64,000 bases of DNA from an uncultured Marinococcus sp. (GTDB lineage Bacteria > Bacillota > Bacilli > Bacillales > Marinococcaceae): contig NZ_CANLSU010000007.1 of the NCBI RefSeq assembly GCF_947493875.1, forward strand, positions 1-64,000, given 5' to 3'. Position 1 is the stretch's first letter. Each line of letters opens with the position of its first letter. A program made the translations under genes and the position numbers. Below are positions 51,293-58,990 of the stretch, piece after piece. The notes beneath the pieces are model-generated. The model saw only the letters and a program-made list of their open reading frames with translations. It had not been told where the DNA came from and searched no databases.

Positions 51293-52228
51293 CTAGCGGA
51301 CCTTAATGACTATTTTACCACGGGCACGTCCTTCTTCGCTCTCTCTATGTGCTGCCCGCAAACCTTTTTCTGAAAATTTGTGTTGGCTGTTGATTTCCAC
51401 ACGCAAAGCACCCTTATTATACAGTGACGTTAAACGTTGAAGTTTTTCGCCTTCTTCCTGCAGCCATACAAACTGGGCAGCCACACCAGCTTCTTCTGCT
51501 TTTTCCTGGGAAGGCGGGGCAGCAACCGATGCAAATCTTCCGCCGGTACGGAGCACGCGGAAGCTTTCCTCATGGACACTTTCTCCCACTGTATCTAATA
51601 CCATATCATAGTCTGAAAGTATATCCACTACATTTTCTTCCTCGTAATTGATCGCCACATCAGCGCCCATCTGCTTCAAAAATTCCTGATTTCTGCCGCT
51701 TGCTGTAGCCGCTACATAGGCACCCATATCTTTAGCTACCTGTATCGCAAAATGGCCAACACCGCCAGAACCGCCCTGAATAAGCACTTTACTGCCTTCA
51801 GTGATTTCTCCAAATTCGAGCAGGCACTGCTGCGCGGTCATTCCAGCGAGTGGGATCCCGGCGGCCTCCTCGTAGGACATAGGCTCCGGAATAGCTACTA
51901 ATAGGTCTTCATCTACCAATGTCTGTTCTGCATAAGTACCGCGTCCCGTTAATTTTGGCCGCGCAAACACTCTGTCCCCCGGCCCGAAGGCAGTGACGTC
52001 TTTTCCGGCTGTGCGTACGACGCCTGCTACGTCCCATCCTAAAATAATAGGAAATTCGAAAGGGATGTCATCTTTCATGTACCCTGCCCGCAGTTTCCAG
52101 TCGATCGGATTGATGGAGGTTGCATACACATCTACGAGCACCTGTCTGTCCCCGGGAGCTTCCGCTTCCATTTCTCTTTCCACCAGTTCATCGGCGCTGC
52201 CGTACTGTTCGATTACAATTGCTTTCAT
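51293..52228 (-). CDS. quinone oxidoreductase-like NADP-dependent alcohol dehydrogenase
   Basis: Medium-chain dehydrogenase/reductase of 311 residues of the zinc-free quinone oxidoreductase type. It has the ATSINPIDWKLRAGY opening, GWDVAGVV, the nucleotide loop IQGGSGGVGHFAIQVAK and a DMVLDTVGE segment. Likely NADPH-dependent reduction of quinones or enones. ATG 52228 follows GGAGAGGAGG. It stands alone; the genes on either side are more than 110 bp away. Confidence 0.87.
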   Translation of the reverse strand: MKAIVIEQYGSADELVEREMEAEAPGDRQVLVDVYATSINPIDWKLRAGYMKDDIPFEFPIILGWDVAGVVRTAGKDVTAFGPGDRVFARPKLTGRGTYAEQTLVDEDLLVAIPEPMSYEEAAGIPLAGMTAQQCLLEFGEITEGSKVLIQGGSGGVGHFAIQVAKDMGAYVAATASGRNQEFLKQMGADVAINYEEENVVDILSDYDMVLDTVGESVHEESFRVLRTGGRFASVAAPPSQEKAEEAGVAAQFVWLQEEGEKLQRLTSLYNKGALRVEINSQHKFSEKGLRAAHRESEEGRARGKIVIKVR

Positions 52229-52343
52229 TATGAGCCTCCTCTCCTACATTCCTCATACCTTTTACTCCTTTAAATGAAACACGCAATAAAGAACCGCCGC
52301 ACCTCGAGGCGCAGCGGTCAGGGAACAGGATATGCGATAGTAA

Positions 52344-52868
52344 TTAGTGGGACGTTACCCGTCTGCGTACAAGCAAAAGAGCTCCCAGTCCGGCGACAGC
52401 TGTTCCCGCCAGAGCCCAGGCCGGTTGATTTGTAGCTGTTTCCGGCATTTCTCCGCCTTCTTCTGCAGATTCTTCAGTCATATTTTCATCGGAAGCTTCT
52501 GTGGAAGCAGCTTCTTCTTCAGTAGCTGTATCTTCTGTAGTGCCTTCGTCGGAGGAAGAGGATTCTTCTCCTGTCACGTCTTCTTCCGTAGTGGAAGTCG
52601 TATCTTCTGAAGTGTCATCATTGCTGGTTGTAGCTGAAGTATCGTCGCCTTCTGGTAATGATTCACATGCTAGACCATCTTCATCGTAACCATCCAACCG
52701 CTCCGGATCATTCTCTGCAGTATAACCCTGATCCTCAAAATACTGTTGCGCTTCTTCATGTGTTTCAAAGTCTTCACAATCTTTGTCCGTATCCGCCGAT
52801 ACCGGCGCGGAAATCCCCAATGAAATTACCCCTGCGCTGAATAGACTCACTAGCCATTTTTTTGACAC
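52344..52868 (-). CDS. secreted Excalibur-domain protein with LPXTA-like wall anchor
   Basis: Exported protein of 174 residues. A signal peptide (about 1-25) leads into an Excalibur calcium-binding domain (about 28-72; DKDCEDFETHEEAQQYF, then DGYDEDGLACE). A stalk of about 70 residues follows, almost only Thr, Ser, Glu and Asp, then MPETA (about 141-145), a hydrophobic helix and an RRR tail. This is the layout of a sortase substrate; the motif is closer to LPXTA of class D sortases than to LPXTG. The GTG start lies 7 nt behind AGGAGG. A strong promoter sits just upstream, next to a 43-bp palindrome. Confidence 0.82.
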   Translation of the reverse strand: MSKKWLVSLFSAGVISLGISAPVSADTDKDCEDFETHEEAQQYFEDQGYTAENDPERLDGYDEDGLACESLPEGDDTSATTSNDDTSEDTTSTTEEDVTGEESSSSDEGTTEDTATEEEAASTEASDENMTEESAEEGGEMPETATNQPAWALAGTAVAGLGALLLVRRRVTSH

Positions 52869-52914
52869 ACAAATTCCTCCTCATTTAAGTACATATACCT
52901 ATTCCCCTACTATT

Positions 52915-52943
52915 ATCTTAGGCAATTATTTGTGAAATAACAA
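52915..52943 (-). promoter_or_regulatory. promoter of the Excalibur gene
   Basis: On the minus strand TTGTTA (52943-52938), 17 bp, TAAGAT (52920-52915). The large palindrome begins 5 bp upstream of the -35 box. Confidence 0.65.
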
Positions 52944-52947
52944 TATT

Positions 52948-52990
52948 TTTTTGTATTATATGTAAATTAAATTTACATATAATACAAAAA
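52948..52990. repeat. 43-bp perfect palindrome
   Basis: Two 21-nt arms (52948-52968 and 52970-52990) are exact reverse complements around one central A; the arms end in TTTTTG and CAAAAA. It is almost pure AT. It lies directly upstream of the Excalibur promoter and directly after the esterase terminator. It may bind a regulator or act as an UP-type element. Confidence 0.85.
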
Positions 52991-53019
52991 TCCCCCTGTA
53001 TGCTTTTTATACAGGAGGA
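52991..53019 (-). terminator. terminator of the esterase operon
   Basis: On the minus strand TCCTCCTGTAT pairs with ATACAGGGGGA with one mismatch, followed by TTTTTG, which is already part of the palindrome. Confidence 0.82.
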
Positions 53020-53038
53020 ATTTCTTATTATTTTTCAA

Positions 53039-53974
53039 TTATTCCGCCAGCACGTCTTTCACAGGCTCTAACGCCGCGAGAAGCTCTTCATCCACCTCGG
53101 GGAATGCCCTTGTCCAGTGCAGGAAGCCGTGAATCATGCCTTCTGCCCGGCGAAGGCTGACCTGTCCGCCATTTTGATCAATAGCTTTGGCAAACGCCTC
53201 TCCTTCATCCCGCAGTACATCATTTTCTGCAGTAACGATATGTGTGGGCGGCAATTCACCAAGGCGTGTAAAGGCAAGCGGGGCAAGATATGGATTATCC
53301 TCGTCTTCACCATCAGCATACTGTTCCATAAACCATTCCAGATCCCGCAACGACAAACCATACCCACCGGCAAACATATCGACCGAAGGAAAATCATGCT
53401 CTCCGCTGACGCTTGGGTAAAAGAGCAGCAGGGAGGCAATCTTCGGACCGTTTTCCTGCAGCGCACGTATAGCGGTCACGGCCGCCAGGTTGCCACCGGC
53501 ACTGTCTCCGGCCAGAGCGATTCTTTCTACATCCAGATTATGCGGATCAGCGTTTTCCACCAGCCATAATAATGCATTGTACGCATCATCCGGAGCTGCC
53601 GGAAACGGATGCTCCGGAGCCAGCCGGTAATCCACGCTCACCACTGCGCAGTCCGATTCTTTGGCGATAGCCCGGCAGATATGATCATGGGTACCGATAT
53701 TTCCAATGACAAATCCGCCTCCGTGATAATAGACGATAGTCGGGTAGCGGTCCATCTCAGTATCCGGGTAATAAATACGAAGCGGTATTTCCCCGTATTC
53801 CCCCGTAGTCATTACATCCCGAAGGCCGCCTGCTTCATCGACGTTAACATGGGAGGTGATAACGTCAATACTGTCGTTGAACTGTCCCCGGGCTTCGACC
53901 GGTGTCAGCTCGTGCATCTGCATCATGCTTTCCTGCTCTTCTAAAATTGCCTCCAATTCTTCGTGCACAGCCAT
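53039..53974 (-). CDS. alpha/beta hydrolase, hormone-sensitive lipase family esterase
   Basis: Carboxylic ester hydrolase of 311 residues. The oxyanion-hole motif YHGGGFVIGN, the nucleophile Ser158 in GDSAGGNLA, the acid in TAENDVLRDEG and the His in MIHGFLHW make a complete catalytic triad of the HSL family. The natural substrate is unknown. It starts 14 bp after the UPF0158 gene, behind GCGGGG, and closes a three-gene operon with the acetyltransferase at the head. Confidence 0.9.
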   Translation of the reverse strand: MAVHEELEAILEEQESMMQMHELTPVEARGQFNDSIDVITSHVNVDEAGGLRDVMTTGEYGEIPLRIYYPDTEMDRYPTIVYYHGGGFVIGNIGTHDHICRAIAKESDCAVVSVDYRLAPEHPFPAAPDDAYNALLWLVENADPHNLDVERIALAGDSAGGNLAAVTAIRALQENGPKIASLLLFYPSVSGEHDFPSVDMFAGGYGLSLRDLEWFMEQYADGEDEDNPYLAPLAFTRLGELPPTHIVTAENDVLRDEGEAFAKAIDQNGGQVSLRRAEGMIHGFLHWTRAFPEVDEELLAALEPVKDVLAE

Positions 53975-53988
53975 ATTATCTGCCCCGC

Positions 53989-54420
53989 TTACTCATCTGC
54001 TGCATGGATCGCGTGCTTTTCATTCAGTTCATTGTAATCGAGCTGAAGCAGCTGCAGCCAATCCTGCACGTATTTTTTGGCATTGTCCCGTTCGAACTGC
54101 TCCCATTCATTTTCGAGTCCGAATTCCTCCACCTGTTTTTCGAAGGATAAGAAACGATCCTCTTCTTCCAATGCTTTTTGAAGGGACTCCTCTTTATCCT
54201 CCGGCTGCTTCGAGGCAAAATCCTGCATCAGCCGTGTACTTTCCGCTTTTGTAATCGTCGGGATAGCCACAAGATTCGCGCTTTCCTCCGAACTCCAGGA
54301 AAGCGGCGTATCCTCTGATACTGTTTCGACAAATACCAGCCCGAGCTTTTTATCCAGAACGAACATAAACTCATCAAACTGCTGCAGGTATGCTTCTACT
54401 AAATCATCCATCAATGCCAT
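53989..54420 (-). CDS. UPF0158 family protein
   Basis: Protein of 143 residues that shows the UPF0158 pattern: an N-terminal strand pair (DEFMFVLDKKLGLVFV), IPTITKAESTRLMQDFA, and the C-terminal FLSFEKQVEEFGLENEWEQFERDNAKKY-like helical part ending in DWLQ. It is acidic and soluble. The function is unknown. ATG 54420 comes one base after the stop of the acetyltransferase, whose end supplies AAGGGGC as ribosome binding site. Confidence 0.7.
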   Translation of the reverse strand: MALMDDLVEAYLQQFDEFMFVLDKKLGLVFVETVSEDTPLSWSSEESANLVAIPTITKAESTRLMQDFASKQPEDKEESLQKALEEEDRFLSFEKQVEEFGLENEWEQFERDNAKKYVQDWLQLLQLDYNELNEKHAIHAADE

Positions 54421-54421
54421 A

Positions 54422-55009
54422 TTATTCGTGCCCCTTTTTCTTGATTTCAATTCTTTCCGTTAATTTCGCTTTTACCTCCGGCCATTCCTCTTTTATAATG
54501 CTGTAGACAGCCGCATTGCGTACACGTCCGTCCGGTAGTTTGCGCTCATTGCGCAGAATGCCTTCCTCAAAAGCACCCAGTTTTTGAATAGCTTTTCTGG
54601 CGGCCTTGTTCTGTTCATCTGTTTTAAACTGTACACGAACAACCCCCAGTGTTTCAAACGCATATGTGAGAAGTAAATATTTGCACTCCGTATTTACGCC
54701 GGTAGAGCGCACGCTTTCGCTGTAGTACGTAGATCCAATCTCTGCCGTTTTCCGCTGCGGGGAAATATCATAGAGTCTGGTCGATCCAACGATTGCCCCG
54801 TCCTTCCTTCTTTTCACAATAAACGGCATCGTATCTCCCTGCTGTTGCAGCTTTAGAGCTTCTTCGACAATCAGCCTCATATCATGTTTATTATGCATCT
54901 TTCTTGTCATATATGTCCAATTGGACGGCTCTGAAGCGATTTCAAACAATGAATCTGTATGTTCTTCCTCCAGCAATTCCAAATCAAACTGCTCTCCTGT
55001 TAACCGCAA
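54422..55009 (-). CDS. GNAT family N-acetyltransferase, RimJ/RimL-like
   Basis: Acetyltransferase of 195 residues. It has the RimJ/RimL layout: LELLEEEHTDSLFEIA, the strand-rich FIVKRRKDGAIVGSTRLYDI, and a region with TECKYLLLTYAFETLGVVRVQFKTD followed by NKAARKAIQKLGAFEEG. Such enzymes acetylate protein N-termini or small amines. It heads an operon with UPF0158 and the esterase, joined with almost no spacing. Confidence 0.87.
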   Translation of the reverse strand: MRLTGEQFDLELLEEEHTDSLFEIASEPSNWTYMTRKMHNKHDMRLIVEEALKLQQQGDTMPFIVKRRKDGAIVGSTRLYDISPQRKTAEIGSTYYSESVRSTGVNTECKYLLLTYAFETLGVVRVQFKTDEQNKAARKAIQKLGAFEEGILRNERKLPDGRVRNAAVYSIIKEEWPEVKAKLTERIEIKKKGHE

Positions 55010-55074
55010 TGTATTAGCTCCATTCCTTTTAATCGGATGTATTTATCATATCATTCCAGACCCTGCGCCAAAAG

Positions 55075-55104
55075 TAAAAAGCAGCATCACCCGGATGCTG
55101 CTTA
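55075..55104 (-). terminator. terminator of tagH
   Basis: GCAGCATC and GATGCTGC form an 8-bp stem with a 4-nt loop, followed by TTTTT on the minus strand. The stem begins just after the tagH stop codon. Confidence 0.85.
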
Positions 55105-55908
55105 CTGTGATACCGCCCGGACAGCGCTCTGCTTTTCAAAGCCCCGGTTCCGGAATGCTTTTTTCTCTTTCGGGGTAAAAGCATTATATTCTTTCAGGAA
55201 AGCTTCATACTGTTTTAATATTTCGGAGGCTTCTCCTTCAGCTCTTACTTCGCCAAATTCCAGCCAGAGTATTTTATTGCAGAATTCTTTCATCTGCGTC
55301 AATGAATGGCTGACAAAAAACATCGTTTTCCCGCGCTGCTTAAATTCGTGCATTTTATCCAGACATTTTTGCGCAAAGGCTTTGTCCCCCACTGATAAAG
55401 CTTCGTCTACGATAAAAATATCCGGATTGACTGTGATCGAAATAGCGAAGCCGAGCCTTGACTTCATCCCGCTCGAATACGATTTTACCGGTTGGTCAAT
55501 GAACTGCTCAAGCTCGGAAAACTCGATAATGTCCGGCTCCATCTCCCGGATTTTCCGCTTGGAAAAACCGAGCATCAGGCATTTCAGCTCGATGTTTTCC
55601 CGGCCGGAGAGCTTTGCGTTCAGTCCGGTGGAAACGGAAATCATCGCAGCTTCCCCATTTGTCTTTACGGAGCCCTTCGTTGGCGGGATGGTCCCGGCAA
55701 TAATATTGGAAAGAGTTGATTTTCCGGAGCCGTTGACTCCTACGAGCCCTATGATATCCCCTTTGTCTGCTTTAAACGAAACATTGTGCAGCGCGTAAAA
55801 CTCTTCCCCGTAGCTTTTTGGCAGAAGCAGGTCCTTCAGCCGCTCGGCATGCGTATCATACAGCTTATATTTTTTTGAAACGTTTTTGACTACGACGGAT
55901 TTTTTCAT
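55102..55908 (-). CDS. tagH: teichoic acid export ATP-binding protein
   Basis: ATPase of 268 residues that powers export of wall teichoic acid. It has Walker A GVNGSGKST, a short signature YSSGMKSRLGFA and Walker B IFIVDEALSVGD, the pattern of polysaccharide-type ABC-2 exporters. It ends after about 268 residues and so lacks the C-terminal extension of the 527-residue B. subtilis TagH. ATG 55908 follows GGGGGAG. The permease TagG lies just upstream on the same strand. Confidence 0.9.
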   Translation of the reverse strand: MKKSVVVKNVSKKYKLYDTHAERLKDLLLPKSYGEEFYALHNVSFKADKGDIIGLVGVNGSGKSTLSNIIAGTIPPTKGSVKTNGEAAMISVSTGLNAKLSGRENIELKCLMLGFSKRKIREMEPDIIEFSELEQFIDQPVKSYSSGMKSRLGFAISITVNPDIFIVDEALSVGDKAFAQKCLDKMHEFKQRGKTMFFVSHSLTQMKEFCNKILWLEFGEVRAEGEASEILKQYEAFLKEYNAFTPKEKKAFRNRGFEKQSAVRAVSQ

Positions 55909-55967
55909 TTGTTCTCCCCCGTCTCTATCCTCATTGTGTGATTTATTAAACTATCCGTACTGCTGGT

Positions 55968-56777
55968 CTACAGAAAATCCACAAAGTGCCGGCGGAAGCG
56001 CACGTGCAGTACGGCTCCAATACTGAAAAGCACAAAAACCAAGGCCCAAAAATAAAGGGTGTAGCTGGCGTTTGTGATGAAGTACCATTCCCCGTAAAAG
56101 AAGCTTGCCCGGTACCCCTCCACCAGGTAGTACATCGGGTTGATCTTCATCACAGGAATCAGCCAGTCAGGCAGCCGGTTATCCATCGGCCACAGTATCG
56201 GGGTTAAATATAAAAACACCCGGATTGAAGATTGTATAAATACTTGAAAATCCCGGACGATCACTGTGAGCGTGGAGGTGATCATTACCACGCTGATTAC
56301 AAGCAGAATGGCCGCCAGAAGAAAATACGGAATTTGAATATAATACACGCTGATCGGATGCCCGGCAAACTGCATGTAAACGATTGTGATCGCAAGCAGC
56401 GCCAAATGCGGGAAAAGTCTTGAGATCACCACATAGGCCGGAATGATGCTTGTTGGAAAATTCATTTTGGAAATCATTTTTATCTTTGAAAAAATAGCTT
56501 TTGAGCCATTGGTTACTCCCGGCTGGATAAAAAACCACAGAATAATGCCTGCAAGCATCCAGGTAAGAAAAGGAATACCATCCACGTCGCTCCGCTGGCG
56601 GATGCCATATCCAAAAGCAAACCAATAGATGGCGATAAACAGAAGCGGACTGATAATTTCCCAGAAGGAACCAAGGTAATTGCTTTTGTTTTTTATTTTT
56701 GTTTCATACACCGCCAGCCGGTTGATCAGCGGAATGCTCGTCCATAATTCTTTCGCTACGGTTCGTACTGCATTCAT
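55968..56777 (-). CDS. tagG: teichoic acid export permease
   Basis: ABC-2 type permease of 269 residues with six membrane helices. Family features are NRLAVYETKIKNKSNYLGSFWEIISP at the start, a WFFIQPGVTNGSKAI loop, and the closing YLVEGYRASFFYGEWYF segment. Together with TagH it flips the finished teichoic acid chain across the membrane. ATG 56777 follows AGAGGGAAA. It lies 59 bp upstream of tagH and 33 bp downstream of the glycerophosphotransferase gene. Confidence 0.92.
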   Translation of the reverse strand: MNAVRTVAKELWTSIPLINRLAVYETKIKNKSNYLGSFWEIISPLLFIAIYWFAFGYGIRQRSDVDGIPFLTWMLAGIILWFFIQPGVTNGSKAIFSKIKMISKMNFPTSIIPAYVVISRLFPHLALLAITIVYMQFAGHPISVYYIQIPYFLLAAILLVISVVMITSTLTVIVRDFQVFIQSSIRVFLYLTPILWPMDNRLPDWLIPVMKINPMYYLVEGYRASFFYGEWYFITNASYTLYFWALVFVLFSIGAVLHVRFRRHFVDFL

Positions 56778-56810
56778 ATTGTTTCCCTCTTTTATCCTCT
56801 GCCCAACTAA

Positions 56811-58073
56811 TTAATTTGCGTTGAACACTTTTTCAACCACACGCTTGGCCGCATAGCCATCTTCCCACTGATTGAACTGCTCTTCAAAATCGGCTACTTC
56901 TTTATGGTAGCGTTCACGGATAGTTCCGCTGTTTTCTACTTCTTCGATGATTTCTTCAGTATTCATGACCAGCGGCCCCGGAGCTTCCTGCTCAAAGTCA
57001 AAATAGAAGCCGCGCAGCTTGTCCCGGTAGCTGTCGATGTCATACGTATAAAATATCATCGGGCGTTTTAAAATGCCATAATCAAACATCACAGAGGAAT
57101 AATCTGTAATCAGCACATCGCTGACCACGTAAAGATCCCGGATGTCCTCATACGCAGAAGCATCAATCGCAAAATCTTCATACCCTGTAACGTCCAGATG
57201 ATCAGACACGAGATAATGCAGACGCAGAAGCAGGACATACTCGCCTCCGAGGCGACGGCGCATTTCCTCAAGATCCATCGAAAGGGTGAATTTGTATTTT
57301 CCAATAAAATAATATTCGTTGTCCCGCCATGTCGGAGCATACAGGATCACTTTTTTATCTTCCGGAATGCCGAGGTTTTCCTTGATCTGCTCCACGTCCG
57401 AGCCTGAATAATGATGAAGGTAGTCGTTTCTTGGATACCCGGTTTCAAGCAGATTATGCCTGAACTCAAACGCCCTCCGGAAAATCTGGGCGGAATAAGG
57501 GTTCGGGGCTACAAGATAGTCCCAGCGTCCGGCTTCAAACAGGAAGTTTCTTTTGTATTTTTCCGTCGTCGTGCCCGGCATCGTTACTTCATTCATGTCT
57601 TTGGCAAGTTTTTTGAGTGGTGTGCCGTGCCATGTTTGAATATAAACCGTTTTGTCCGGCTTTGGAATCCATTTTGGCAGCCGGCTGTTAAACACCCAGT
57701 ACCTGGCACGCATCAACACAATAAACCATCGGAAAGAAAAGCGTTTGATTGTCTTCAGGCCCCGTTCATCAAAAAGCTCTTTGTACCGGTGGTCAATGCT
57801 CCAGTAAAAACGGAGCTTCGGATAATCCTGCTGCATTTGTTCATAAATCGCACGCGGATTACAGCTGTACTGCTTGCCGAAAAAGCTTTCAAACACGATA
57901 ATATTTTCATTTTTAGGAAGCTTTCCAAGTACGGAAAGAACCGCTTTATAAAAGTTTTTGCCGTTACGCAGTCTTTTAATTTTTTTCCATCGTTTCGTTA
58001 TTCGTTTTTTCGCATTTTTCCATGAGCGTTTGAATTTCTTTTTGTATTTTTTCGTCCATTTCTTTTTTGCCAT
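56811..58073 (-). CDS. CDP-glycerol glycerophosphotransferase (TagB/TagF type)
   Basis: Peripheral membrane enzyme of 420 residues that adds glycerol-phosphate units from CDP-glycerol to the teichoic acid chain or linkage unit. The core has IQTWHGTPLKKLAKD (catalytic His), TGYPRNDYL, ILYAPTWRDNEYYF and VLITDYSSVMFDY, all family motifs. The first 40 residues are extremely basic (repeated KK and KR with Trp), probably a membrane-binding helix. Length fits TagB-like priming enzymes as well as short TagF. ATG 58073 follows GAGGGAC. Followed closely by tagG. Confidence 0.9.
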   Translation of the reverse strand: MAKKKWTKKYKKKFKRSWKNAKKRITKRWKKIKRLRNGKNFYKAVLSVLGKLPKNENIIVFESFFGKQYSCNPRAIYEQMQQDYPKLRFYWSIDHRYKELFDERGLKTIKRFSFRWFIVLMRARYWVFNSRLPKWIPKPDKTVYIQTWHGTPLKKLAKDMNEVTMPGTTTEKYKRNFLFEAGRWDYLVAPNPYSAQIFRRAFEFRHNLLETGYPRNDYLHHYSGSDVEQIKENLGIPEDKKVILYAPTWRDNEYYFIGKYKFTLSMDLEEMRRRLGGEYVLLLRLHYLVSDHLDVTGYEDFAIDASAYEDIRDLYVVSDVLITDYSSVMFDYGILKRPMIFYTYDIDSYRDKLRGFYFDFEQEAPGPLVMNTEEIIEEVENSGTIRERYHKEVADFEEQFNQWEDGYAAKRVVEKVFNAN

Positions 58074-58221
58074 TATCGTCCCTCAATTTTTTTAAAAGTT
58101 CGTATTTTGGGTGCTTTGCTGCGCACCTTGTTCCATTCTATCAAAAAAGAGCTTAACAAAAACGACAAACTTACAAAACAGGTTTAAGTTTTTGTAAATC
58201 GTTGTTAATTTTGATGGCAAC

Positions 58222-58247
58222 AAAAAAAGGGAGAGAACATTTCTCCC
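58222..58247 (-). terminator. terminator of tagD
   Basis: On the minus strand GGGAGA and TCTCCC form a 6-bp stem with a 7-nt loop and seven T. The 228 bp between tagD and the next gene hold this and a promoter region; I see no gene there. Confidence 0.78.
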
Positions 58248-58301
58248 TCCCCGGCTGCTCAGGTTCTCCGCTTAGGCAGGCGAAGCCTCTTTGAGTGAAG
58301 A

Positions 58302-58697
58302 TTAATAGTTTACGAGCAGTAATTCTTTTTTGATTTTTGTTGTCGAGATGTCAGCCGTACGCGGCAGATACACTACTTCACAATACGGGCGGAGGAAATC
58401 GAATTTCCCGTGCCAGTCGTCACCCATTACAAAGGTAGTAATGTCGTGATCGAGTACGTCATCGATTTTCTGCTCCCAGTTTTCTTCCGGGATGACTTCA
58501 TCTACATAGCGAACCGCTTCCAAAATCAGCTTACGCTGTTCATACGTGTAGTATGCTTTTTTGGATTTCAAGTCATTGAATTCGTCTGTCGATATTGCTA
58601 CCACCAAATAATCTCCAAGCTCTTTAGCTCTGCGAAGAAGATTAATATGCCCCCAATGCAGCAAATCGAACGTGCCGTAAGTCAATACTTTTTTCAT
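58302..58697 (-). CDS. tagD: glycerol-3-phosphate cytidylyltransferase
   Basis: Makes CDP-glycerol from CTP and glycerol-3-phosphate, the donor for both transferases in this cluster. At 131 residues it has the typical length. The HxGH motif is in TFDLLHWGHINLLRRAKELG and the second signature is RTADISTTKIK. The start has GGGGGGC upstream. It is transcribed between two glycerophosphotransferase genes, with about 290 bp of gene-free DNA upstream (58698-58990), which contains the terminator of the large transferase gene. Confidence 0.95.
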   Translation of the reverse strand: MKKVLTYGTFDLLHWGHINLLRRAKELGDYLVVAISTDEFNDLKSKKAYYTYEQRKLILEAVRYVDEVIPEENWEQKIDDVLDHDITTFVMGDDWHGKFDFLRPYCEVVYLPRTADISTTKIKKELLLVNY

Positions 58698-58961
58698 AGT
58701 AGTGCCCCCCTATATTCCGTTAATTTTTACTCTGTATTTTACTCTTCTACACAAATAATTTTCTCAACAAATTCTTCATTAAAAATTTACATTTATCAAC
58801 TTGACGCGTTAATTGTAACACATATATCCTTCCAAATATGTCGTCTAATCATGGGAAGTGGAAGGAACTTTCTATAAAACTATGTGACAACCGTGATATC
58901 GTTCACATTTTTTCACATATTTAATGGTATTTCAATATAGTTTATGGGCTGCTTTGCTCCA

Positions 58962-58987
58962 CAAAAAAGAAGCAGAATGGCTCTGCT
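58962..58987 (-). terminator. terminator of the large glycerophosphotransferase gene
   Basis: AGCAGA and TCTGCT form a 6-bp stem with a 5-nt loop; the minus strand continues with TCTTTTTTG. Confidence 0.8.
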
Positions 58988-58990
58988 CCT

